Shown here piece by piece: positions 1 through 9,871 of a stretch of DNA of 64,000 nucleotides. The position numbers and the translations under genes are program-made. Location of the stretch: the NCBI GenBank assembly GCA_037974665.1, contig CM075778.1, positions 23,006,001 through 23,070,000 of the forward strand. Reading direction: 5' to 3'. The stretch's first letter is position 1, and the number at the start of each line of letters is the position of its first letter. The notes beneath the pieces were generated by a model. It was not told the origin of the DNA and ran no database searches. It saw only the letters and a program-made list of their open reading frames with translations. The stretch is from Ehretia macrophylla (Eukaryota; Streptophyta; Magnoliopsida; Boraginales; Ehretiaceae).

Positions 1-411
1 GACAATTTGAATCCCATGACCTCAGCTTTGGTGCGTTATAGGCCACGTGATATTGGAGCATGACAACATCTCATGATGATAGGTTTGCAAAATACTCATC
101 ATGAGAAGTGTCATTCTACCTTTGGGTAAGAAAGACACAGCCAATTGAGCACCTGTATTCCTACGACAGTGGAGGGTAATGACAAAACATTTTCACCGTT
201 TATAATCTAATATGTTTGCACATAGGAAGTCTCTAATCATTATTAGGTCTCACTTTGCACATTAATCCACTTAGCATGCATCACCATACAATACAACTAA
301 ATAAACATATATGCAACATATAAACTTGGTGGATCATGGACTTAGTGTTTGATCAAATTCGAGCCATAAGAATTTGATCAATCACAGAAACCTAAGCAAG
401 CACATCACTTG
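1..411 (-). mobile_element. Copia element leader, minus strand (part)
   Basis: Untranslated leader of a minus-strand Ty1/copia element whose 5' LTR lies at 3535-5442. Read on the minus strand it shares phrases with the leader of the plus-strand copia at 25744-27112, such as the string around 'CCATGATCCACCA' and 'CTTACCCAAAGGTAG'. The leader resumes at 2699 after the solo LTR. The gag and pol part would lie beyond the left window edge. No coding sequence is seen here. The element is a fossil of unknown completeness. Confidence 0.65.
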
Positions 412-2693
412 TGTCACACCCCGACCCGACCCCGCAAAAGGCCAAGCCCGGACCCGACAGACGGACGAAGTCTCTTCTGTACCGTGGACGATCCGAAAAC
501 CCTACATTCAACATATTACTCGCGAAAACCACAATAATCATTTGAAACAAGTCAACTTTCTTTTAGAAACATACATCTTCTCATTAACCAACTTTGCAAA
601 CCAAAATGTCATGCATACTACACAAGTATTCATGCCACTAAGCAGTTAAACCATTAGCATGTAGTTCTTTACTAGTCACGTGAGTATATCTTTACAACTT
701 TACAATCTTTAAACTTTTACAACATAAGACCATAGAGGCCTCAAAATAGAAACTACATACAAGGCTACAAGCCTCAAAATGAAGCGTCAACAAAGCAATA
801 TACATATCAAGCATGGCCCGCACAAAAGACCGGCAACCAACAACCAACTAAGCAAAGAAAGTGCCATCAAGGAAACACCTCCACTTGCCCCTTCTTCTCA
901 ATTACCTCAATAGGATCCGCTTCAACTACTCCTATAAAATATAGTATAGAAAGGAATGAGCAAAAACTATTGCTCAGCGAGGGTAATTGGTCTCAAGGAC
1001 GGAGGTGAGAGGAGAATGCAATACAAATAGTCAAGTAGATCAGTCAATTATCATATAGAGATACAAACAAAGCCAACAATAAATCAAGGCAAGCATTAAG
1101 GCTATAATCATTCAATTAAAGGATACATTTCACTTTCCACGAGCAACTCTCAATCACGAATCCGATGATGACGCGCCGGCCCAACCACCTTATAACTTCA
1201 GTTTGGAATACCCCGGAAGTATCCAATCAATTCTACGACCCAAATTTTCCTGGGAGGCAACCCAAACAAGAAAGGGAATAGGACACGGAGCTAGGGCAAC
1301 CAACCCTGGCAACCCAAGGCTACCCAGATAGGCCCATCATACCGCCCCTGACTCTATGAATGCAATACAATATTCAATGCAACAATCGAGCAATAGAGCC
1401 ACACGTGGGAGGATAACAAAGTAGGTTACTCTCGCACGCAAAAGCAACAGTTGATAAACATTTCAATCATAATCAACTTTAACAAGCATAATAAGTAACA
1501 ATAAGCATTCTACAGGCATAACACTATAAAAACCAACAAAATCACAAAACGACGCCAACTTTCAAAACGCTACTACTTCCAAACGAGCCACGAGTTTTGG
1601 AAACCGACTTCACTATTCCTCCTAGGTCACTATAAGGCACGTCTAAAGACCACGAAACCCTACTTTACCCTAGAATTTTCGCAAAGCCCCGATTTTCCCC
1701 TTTGCTCATTTGAACTATAGCTACCCTAACCAAACACCCAACCAATGCCATAACCACACTAAAAGTGCTTCCATGGCCTCCCGAGACAACACCATCACGC
1801 AAAACGAAAAAATGCTAAACTCGACCTAAACGACCCCAACATGTACCAAGCCATTTTTCTCCGTTTTTTCATTACACAATCCAAACAAATTATGCAGTTA
1901 GGCATTTTAACATATCTAGCATCTTTTCACATCAACAGAACGCAAACAGAACAACTTTTATGAAACGAGGATTTACTATTCATAATTTACTATTCCATTC
2001 GCATTTTAAATTACAATCGCTATATTTAACTGTAGAAAATGCTAAAAAGCTACAAATACATGTTCTACAATTGACAAGGAACATTCTTCAAGCATCAAAA
2101 CGGCGATTTACACAAAATTCCTAAAAACTAAAGTTTGTATATCATACATTCAAATGCACAAATAAAGATGCTTCCCTCACCTTAGACGCTCCTAGACGCT
2201 AGGAAAACTTCGTTGGAAGCCCCGGAAACAACCCCGTGCAAGCTCTCGCGAAGATTTGAAGATTTGAAAGTTGAAAATCTTTTTTTTCTCTCCCTTGAAG
2301 TTTCGGCCCTTGCTCCCTTATTTTTCAGCTTTTCTTGTTTTATTTCTTTGCTATATAAGCTTAAAAAAGATGACAAGCTAAGTCAATAGTCAAGGCTTTG
2401 GTCAAAGGTTACTTAAGTTGGTCAAATAAGCTTATTTCTTGCATTTTAAGGCTAAAACAACTAATACAATTCTAATTCTAGTTAACAACAACTAAAATAT
2501 TAAAATTAAAACACTAAATACTAGTTTTCACTATTTGCTGAGGACTAGAAAATGCTTTCTAACTATCGCTCTCGAAATGCAATGCACTTTGCGACAATAA
2601 AGGAATAACAATTAAAATTCAAAGAATTTAAGAAAAATATAGTTTTCAGAAAAATAAATAGGAAAATTTCACATTCCGGGCTTGGGTATTACA
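412..2693 (-). mobile_element. Solo LTR, gypsy type, family A, minus strand
   Basis: Both ends read TGT...ACA and the 5-bp target duplication ACTTG is perfect (407-411 and 2694-2698), so one LTR of 2,282 bp sits alone after LTR-LTR recombination. It is related along much of its length to the LTRs at 9872-12537 and 59485-62160. On the minus strand a TATA-like stretch lies near 2355, a GTGAGGG site near 2174-2180, a hairpin at 957-976 and an acceptor-like site at 932-939. It interrupts the leader of the minus-strand copia and is therefore younger than it. Confidence 0.9.
957..976 (-). promoter_or_regulatory. LTR hairpin, family A
   Basis: Perfect 7-bp stem TGAGCAA/TTGCTCA (957-963, 970-976) with a 6-nt loop, next to the GCGAGGG string shared by the other gypsy-type LTRs. 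Same relative place as the hairpins at 11924, 17068, 20833 and 43929. Confidence 0.7.
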
Positions 2694-2698
2694 ACTTG

Positions 2699-3534
2699 TC
2701 TTCAAAGGGTCTTGGCACCTTGAACTGTTCAACACCTCCAAGTCCATCAACTCCTTGATTGATCCTGAACTTTCTTGCAAACCATATTAAACAACTATTA
2801 CATAACATGCCTCAGTACAAATCACACTCATGCAAGAAATGTAAAACAAGACTTATGTCTTAATTACAAACCAAATGAATGAAATAATATCATTACAAAG
2901 CATTCATTCGACCATTTATCTATTAGTCCATCATTCATCCAATCATTCACAATGCCAAGATATAAATATGACAAGCATGAATCACATTTATCAAAATATC
3001 ATATTGTTTAACATGTTTCTAATGTTTAAACCTTTAACATAAAATGTTAACAACTAAAAGAAACTGTAATAAAATCAAATTTTATAGCAAAAAAGGAAAG
3101 AAAAGTTGTCACTGGTTGAGGTCAACATATGACCCCTCATCCGGTTGTAACCATGGCCACCAGATGAGTAGTCATCCAGTCATAGGCAAAGGCATCAGAT
3201 GACCCCTCATCCGGTCCTAGCCATGGCCACCGGATGAGTGGTCATCGGGTCCTAGCAAAGGCACCGGATGACCCCTCATCCGGTCATAGCTTAAGGACCA
3301 GGATAAGTGATCATTTGGTTCGGATAACCTCTCATTCGGTCCTAGTCTAAGACACCAGATGAGTGGTCATCCGATCCTAGCCAAAGCTACCGGATGACCA
3401 TCATCCGTTCACCTTGTCTAGCTAACAACTGCATCTTTTTATTTATTTATTTATCTTTTAGCATTTAAAACTCATTAGAAACACGCAAACTTAATGTAAT
3501 AACATGAATATCAAGACATGGCTCTAGTACCAAT
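2699..3534 (-). mobile_element. Copia leader with primer site, minus strand
   Basis: First 0.8 kb downstream of the minus-strand copia 5' LTR. A primer-binding site reading TGGTACTAGAGCC on the minus strand (3520-3532) resembles the plant tRNA-iMet site TGGTATCAGAGCC and directly abuts the LTR. The leader is non-coding and holds the palindromic tandem array at 3119-3415. It continues at 1-411 beyond the inserted solo LTR. Confidence 0.7.
3119..3415. repeat. 70-bp tandem repeat of CCGGATGA palindromes
   Basis: About five units with most spacings near 70 bp: the core GACCCCTCAT starts at 3131, 3201 and 3270, with degenerate cores near 3326 and 3396. Each unit holds two near-perfect palindromes of the type CCGGATGACCCCTCATCCGG and CCGGATGAGTGGTCATCCGG joined by TCCTAGCC(AAAGG). 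The block is GC- and CpG-rich in an AT-rich surrounding. Confidence 0.85.
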
Positions 3535-5442
3535 TGAAGTATCGATATCCGGGATTACAGAAAATGAATCAAAGTTACGCAGCTTAAGAAACTATGAAAT
3601 ACAATTTTTTTTCAAAGCATTCATAACAATCATGTCTCTTGATATCTATGCTATATACATTATAAACCAAAGGTAAAGCAAGATACAAGAATACCGCTTG
3701 AAGACCTAAGGTTGAATCTGCTCGGTGAAAACTTTGAGTAGATCTCTGTTCCATCCACAAATGTAGAAGCCGTAGATTGTCCACCTAGCAACAGAATAAG
3801 CCTTTCTTTTTCCTTTGAGTTGTAATGCTAGCAAACACCTTGGAAGAATCATGAACAAGAATACTTCTCTATTGGCTTAAAGATTACTTAACTACTTTAG
3901 TTTAGTTATCTTTAACTTAGTCTCAAAGGCCTCCAACATACAGAGCGAAAGAAGAACACTTCTAATTCTGTAACTATTACAAGCAGATCCACACAGTGTT
4001 TGTCCGTATGTTTATGTCTATTTCAATATAGAGAAGAAAGAAAAAATGCATTCTCTCTCTTGCTGTGGATAGACAGCTTTGCAAACCTTTTACAGATAAG
4101 ACATCTTCTTTTTTCTATTTGTCTTCTTAAGACAACGGGTGAGTTGGATGAAAACATAACCATTAAGTTTTCTTGTTACGTGTTCTAATAACACCCTTTG
4201 AATTGGCAAGATCCATGGCTAGGATTGATGCTGACATCCAATAAGATTAAATCATATTTTATCTATTTGTACCAAGCACCTCAAAACTTTGCCAATCTTA
4301 CAAATTTGTCCCATTAACTTTTAATGGTTGAGATTTCAATTATTAACTCTTAATAACTGTTTAGAGAATATGATTAAAGTCCAAGCAAGACTTAATCTCT
4401 TTGCTAATATGGTATGACTTTCTAGGTTTGTAGCCAAATAGCATTAAGAAAACATGAAACCCTTTTAATGTCAATCAACTTTTGATTTATTTCAAGAATT
4501 TCTCCTTCAATTCTTGAAATATTCTTAAGGTCTTGAGTGACATCTAGCAACATATCAAGACAATATATAAGGCAATAAAGTTATCATGTAATGAACCTAT
4601 TTAGTTATCGATTACCGTGCAATACAATCCTTCCATTAATTGTCCCGATTGAGTAAGAACCATGGTCCGATCAAGTTCACAGACTCAATTCTATGCCTAG
4701 ATTCAATGTGATGAAATGAGAAATGACAACAATGGAAAAATACATTTCCATCAATCACACATTGGCCAAGGATTTTCTCATTTACCAAATTGAATGGCAT
4801 AGGACATTGCCTCAATAACCAAGGTAATGGATTCTCTCTTGACAAGCATATGACACTCTCTAAATTGAAAGAATGATACTATGAGTGAATGTAACTTTCC
4901 TGTGCTCGGGAGAAGTATTATCCAAAAGTAAGTATCAAACCCTATTACATATGACAACCATGTTGTCTCAAGTCAAAAGATCACATGCACCATCATAACG
5001 AATAATAAATAATTAATCCATGCCACGTGATTTGTTATTCGCGTCACGTTCAGTGACTATTCAACTAATATTCACTCATACGTTTGTTATTAGCATCTCA
5101 TGCTTGTATGGTATACGACACACCATCCTTTATCATTAATATCTCATATTAATCAAAGGTAACAAACCGATGTGCTAACTCGTACTTGATTAATTGAAGT
5201 CCCTTTCAAATAATCTAAAGGCTACAAACATTTTAAGTATTTCTTGTGCCAAAGAAACGTGCTCACATATTTTTAAGTCCTTAAGAATATAATTCTTTAA
5301 CTGAAATACTAGAGACTCATTCATACGAGAAAGAAAGAGAATATGAGTGATTAAACATGCCAATTATATTAATGAAACACGTATACATCAAAATGCCCAA
5401 TTATAAGTCATCTAATCATAGCATTAGGTTATATCTCCAACA
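3535..5442 (-). mobile_element. Copia 5' LTR, minus strand
   Basis: Begins on the minus strand with TGTTGGAGATAT and ends ...ACTTCA just before the primer site. It aligns with the plus-strand copia LTRs at 23731-25743 and 31114-33115 in many blocks (for example the opening, the GATTAATATGAGATATTAATG block and the block around 4700-4850), but is much more diverged from both than they are from each other, so it is a separate subfamily. It was inserted into the gypsy fragment that begins at 5443. Length 1,908 bp. Confidence 0.8.
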
Positions 5443-5703
5443 ACTTATTCTTGATAGTCACTTGATTCAAACCCCGATAATCGATGCACATCCTCATAGA
5501 GCCATCTTTCTTCTTCACAAATAGCATATGTGCCTCCCCACGGTGATGTACTCGGCTGAACAAACCCTTTTCTCAACAATTCTTGTAACTAAAACTTTAA
5601 CTCCAGGAGCCCGGCTGGAGCCATCCGATATGGTGCTTTAGACACCAGTTAAGTCCCCGGTAGCACATTGATCACAAACTCCACATCTCTCTCCGGTGGT
5701 ACC
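5443..5703 (-). mobile_element. Gypsy reverse-transcriptase fragment, minus strand
   Basis: Minus-strand translation gives Ty3/gypsy polymerase phrases in order: a 'REVEFVINVLPGT' segment, 'APYRMAP', 'KGFVQPS' and 'SPWG', and a degraded '[15 protein letters not shown]'. The same phrases occur at 23160-23460 and 63060-63360. Only about 260 bp is present; the copia LTR cuts it on the left and an unrelated stretch follows on the right. A fossil with several breaks. Confidence 0.8.
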
Positions 5704-6239
5704 TGTAATACCTGAGCCTATTTATGCATTTACAAATATTTATTTATATTTAATTCTTTTATTATTCCTAGGAAAACGTGCCTTTGTCATTATTTTCTTG
5801 CATTTAACTTATAATTAATTGTCTTATTATTAATTTGTATTTTGATTAATAGAGCCTGTTAGGTGTTCTTAGTTCTCATAACATGAATTAAAATTCAGGA
5901 AATATAAAACCCTAGTATTTCAAGCTAAGCATTCTTTTCAATTAAAAAGAAAGATTAACTAGGTTAGAGTATTTGGATAATTTGAATGGTAAAAGTTAGA
6001 AATCTTAAATCTAGATCATCTTCTATTTATTAATTATCTTAGCTAGAATTTGTTAGAAAATGGTGTGAAATATAGAAAGGTAATAGTTATACAACGAGCA
6101 TAGCTTATGAAATAGGGAATTAGTATAGTAACTACGTAGTTAAATATGGTGGATATATTAGATAGATCACAAATTAAAAATAATTGACTTAGGTAATAAC
6201 CCATATGGCATTCCTAACAGTAACTAACTACCCTAGCTA
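5704..6239. other. AT-rich non-coding stretch, LTR-like start
   Basis: Starts with TGTAATACCTGAGCC, the way many gypsy LTRs begin, but no matching end, target duplication or primer site is visible before CACTA-related sequence begins near 6240. No credible coding frame. Either an LTR stub or unrelated AT-rich DNA. Confidence 0.3.
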
Positions 6240-8185
6240 AGATGACAATCATGACTCTTCATAAAGGACAACTTCATATCTTTATTGTCAACACACCTTG
6301 ATAAATTGGATGCATATCCATCAGGAAGTCATAAGCCCCTAACCCATTCTAGGATTATTTTTCTACTTGCAATGGGAAGTATGTAGACACCCAGCTTCAA
6401 CCTGCAACCATTGCGTTGGTCACCCTGGACACATAATTCAAAACGGTTACAAAGGTTGGATATATCAATTCTCGCTTTCAAATTGTCCTTTGTCTTACCC
6501 TTGGCGGCTATCACAGTGTTGAAAACATTATCAAATACATTTTTCTCAATATGCATCACATCCAAATTATGGCGTAAAAGATGTGATCGCCAATAAGATA
6601 GGTCTCAAAAACTGCTTTTTTGGTCCAATTATGCCATTCTCTGAAACCATCTATCTTTTTTCTAGACAATTCAGTGATTTTAGGGTAGTCCTTAATAGAT
6701 TCCTAGATCTGTTCACTGTCTAACCTAGGCGGAGGATCAGATCTTTCTTCTTTATTCTTGAAAAAATTCTTCTTGTCTTGCTGTAACAAACTATTCTGTG
6801 GTAAAAACTGGCGATGACAATCAAAGAAACAATTCTTCCTCCCTGCGGTCAATTGAACAGCCTTTGAAAATTCCATGCAATACGGGCACGACAACCTCCT
6901 ATGTGTATTCCAACCAGACAACATACCGTACGCTAGAAAGTCATTGATTGTCCATAGTAATGCTGCCCTTAATTGAAAATTTTCTTGTGTCGCCACATCA
7001 TATGAAAGTGTACCTTATTCCTATAGTTTGCTTAATTCTTCAATCAAAGGCTCTAAGTATATATCAATATTCTTACCGGGGTTCTTCGGACCAGGAATAA
7101 GAAGAGTCAAGAACATGACAACATTCTTCATACACATTGAAGGTGGTAGATTGTATGATGTGATTATAACCGGCCAACAAGAATAAGGTTGAGAATTTGA
7201 GCTATGAGGATTAAACCCATCTGAGCATAAACCAAGCCGAATATTTCTTGGTTCAGCTGCAAAATCTGGATAAACTCTGTCAAAATGTTTTCATGCCTCG
7301 CCGTCAGATGGATGACATATTTTTCCATCCTCAACTTGGTGTGTCTTATGCCACTGCATATGTTCAGCGGTAGCTTGTGACAGGTATAACCTTTTCAACC
7401 TTGGAGTCAGTGGAAAATAAGTCAACTTTTTTCGCAATAAGTTTACCCTGTCTTGATGGCTTGAAACGTGACTTATGACAAGCGGGACATGAATCCAGAT
7501 CTTTTCTATCATTGTAAAATAATGTGCATCCATTTATATATACGTCTCTCTTTTTGTATCCTAATCCCAAAGGTGAGATTTCATGCTTGAACCTATAAAA
7601 GGTTTCAGGTAAATTATGAGCATTTGGCAATGCTTCTCTCGTCGTCTCGATCATTCTATTGAAGCATTGTTCACTCATATTTTCTTCACATTTGATATTC
7701 ATAAAATGAGACACATTAGACAAATGAGTGAGGTTCTTACAACATTCCTATAATGGTCGATCAGTTGCATTCAACAGATCATAAAATTTTTGTGCTTCTA
7801 TATTAGGTGCATCACACGGGTCATAATGATGCATCTGAAATTCCAGACCAGCAATTTCATACATCATTGTCCTATAATTATTTTATTCGGCAAATTCATC
7901 ATAATTATTATTCACAAAATTATGCTCGGAAGTATTGGCATAGGACGAAAACTGCTCCCTATGTGAAGTCCATTCGTAGTAATAAGGCATAAAACCCCAC
8001 TTGTAAAGATGGATCTTCACAGAGTTAATATCTAAAAACTTACAATTTTTACATTTGGCACATGGACATCTTATATTATCACCATCCATGTAATGTTGTT
8101 GACTACTTGCAAATGCAACAAATTCATGTACACCGTCAATAAAAGAATCACTAAGTTGTCCATCAGGTTGCCAAGGGTCATCCAT
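6240..8185 (-). pseudogene. CACTA (En/Spm) TNP2-like transposase, decayed
   Basis: DDE-type transposase of the CACTA superfamily. Read on the minus strand: a transposase-associated N-terminal domain (7883-8185; 'MDDPWQPDG', zinc-binding-like 'IRCPCAKCKN', then 'HLYKWGF'); the linker with 'CPACHKSR' (about 7440-7480); the core with 'LGLCSDGFNP' (about 7205-7240; the D is the expected first acidic residue) and 'LIPGPKNPGKNIDIYLEPL' (7040-7110); 'CPYCMEF' (6703-6996); and 'MDVMHIEKNVFDNV' (6329-6565), ending with a trace of 'MKSHDCH' near 6250. The 7364-8185 part stays in one frame but has in-frame stops near 7880 and 7745; a frame change follows near 7380 and further stops or frame changes lie near 7290, 7020 and 6700. 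The C-terminal half is absent. No TIR pair was located for it. Confidence 0.85.
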
Positions 8186-8540
8186 CCATTCATGATTGTG
8201 GTCTATATTGGTAACTTCTATAGTACATCAAATATTTAAAATCTAATAAACACATCAAAAAAATATAACTTAAGTTGATATTGGAAGTTTGGATAATCAA
8301 GTGTACAATGAACATAGATAGTTTGATTGAAATCCTACCCGAATATATATCACTTCATTCATAAAAACTATGTGCCTGTGTAGTAACATCTGAATATAAA
8401 GCACATTAGTTTTTAGCAAAGTATAGATGAGAAAACACACATATTAAATTGGCAATGTGTCATTAATTATAAGTGTTTGATTTCATATCCTAAACTTGAT
8501 GTTAGTCATGACACTGAACTTGAAAATTATGTAAAGAATA
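8186..8540. other. Upstream flank of the transposase, non-coding
   Basis: AT-rich DNA upstream of the minus-strand transposase start. The frame can be read back a few codons beyond 8185 (HNHEW before MDDPW) to about 8200, so the true start may lie slightly upstream. No other feature seen. Confidence 0.35.
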
Positions 8541-8662
8541 AGAACCGGCCAACCCAGCCGGACGATTGGGTCGACCGGTTCCATCGATCGTCACAAACAA
8601 AATCTACCGGTCGATAGAAACGGTCGACCCCAACATCCGGCTGGGTTGGCCAGTTGTAGTTT
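8541..8662. repeat. Large GC-rich inverted repeat upstream of the CACTA gene
   Basis: The 16-nt arms GGCCAACCCAGCCGGA (8547-8562) and its exact complement (8636-8651) bracket inner arms with GGGTCGACCG and ATCGATCG/CCGGTCGAT that also pair with few mismatches, forming a potential hairpin of about 105 nt with a loop near 8592-8605. It is far richer in GC than its surroundings. Subterminal inverted motifs of this kind occur near CACTA ends, but no TIR was found beside it. Confidence 0.75.
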
Positions 8663-9750
8663 TTACACACAGTTTTGAAGTACTGTGTGGTTCTTACTGT
8701 AAAATCATTTGCCAAACATCATAAAATGTAATAAGAACTAAAATAGTATTGTAATATGTTGCAAATATCTCACTAAAAGATAAACCTGTAGTATTAAGTA
8801 GACGATAGTTGTCTGTGGCTTCCAAAATTGTCAAAATCCAAAGGCATCAACTCATAAATGCATCATACCTGATAAGAGAACAGAGTGGGTTGCAGTGAGT
8901 AAAGGTAAAAATAAGAGACCAACTTCATGATTTATGTCAAACATATGAGCAAGAAACATGAAAGAGATGAAGCAGTGCAAATGCTTACCTTCATATAGAG
9001 AAGTGGATAACTTTGGCACATCGAGAATTGGCTTGCAACGCCTGAAGAAAGTTCAACTTAAGCGGGAGAAGTGACTTTGGCATATGAAGGACTGACTTTG
9101 ATTTTATTTTTAGGTGGGTTTTGGGGTTAAACTTAAGAGGGAATTTGGTATTATTTTTCATTGTTGGGATAATAGAGGATGGGGTTAAAAGTGTCTACTT
9201 TGGTAAAATTATTGTTAGGAATAATTTGATAAATTCGTAGAAATATTATTTTATTATGATTAATTTATACTCAATATTTATAGAAATTTGACCTAGTTTT
9301 TAATAATATCTTAATTAAAAAAACAAAAATTCAATATTTATAGGAATTTGAACCAGTTTTTACTCTTGTATATTTTTATTAATACAAGAGTAAAAAGTAT
9401 TTAATGTTATATCAATAACAAAAATAAATTAAAATTAAAAATATAATACAACTCGGACCAACTTGTAGTTCTCCAATAATGATGAAATAATTCATGACAG
9501 TCATTTCTAAGAAATTTCTTGATTTCATATAACATCTAAGACAAGATAGCCATATATTTATTCTAGAATGAAATAACAAAATGAAAAAATGGTGATAATG
9601 GAAAGTACACCTAATGTCAACCTACTTATAAAGTAAACTGTCTAAAATTAAAATAATTTTTTTAATTTCATTTTATTTACTTTTATTTTCATTCTATTTT
9701 TCATTTTTTTTTCTATTTATTCTTATTTTATTTCATTATAATTCTTTTTA
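8663..9750. other. AT-rich non-coding DNA
   Basis: No credible coding frame. On the minus strand ATGAAG/GTAAGC near 8985 resembles an exon-donor junction and could belong to the untranslated leader of the CACTA transposase. The part from 9200 is low-complexity A/T with two similar strings (TCAATATTTATAG.AATTTGA, near 9269 and 9331). Confidence 0.3.
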
Positions 9751-9871
9751 CCTAAACCCTAAACCCTAAACCGACCCTTAAACCCTAACCCCTAAACCTT
9801 AAACCCTAAACCCTAAACCCTAAACCTTAAAGTTAAACCCTAACCCTTAAACCCTAAACTTAAACCCTAAC
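9751..9871. repeat. Interstitial telomere-like repeats, left part
   Basis: Degenerate array of CCCTAAA, the plant telomere C-rich unit, with variants CCCTTAAA, CCCCTAAA and CCTTAAA. Together with 12538-12650 it was one array of roughly 230 bp before the solo LTR entered. The impurity and the unrelated DNA on both sides make it internal and old, not a chromosome end. Confidence 0.9.

Noticed and set aside
3119-3415. CRISPR-like repeat array
   Set aside because: Units are contiguous palindromes without unique spacers, in a plant retroelement leader.
8527-8715. 62-codon minus-strand open frame
   Set aside because: It is only the translation of the large palindrome.
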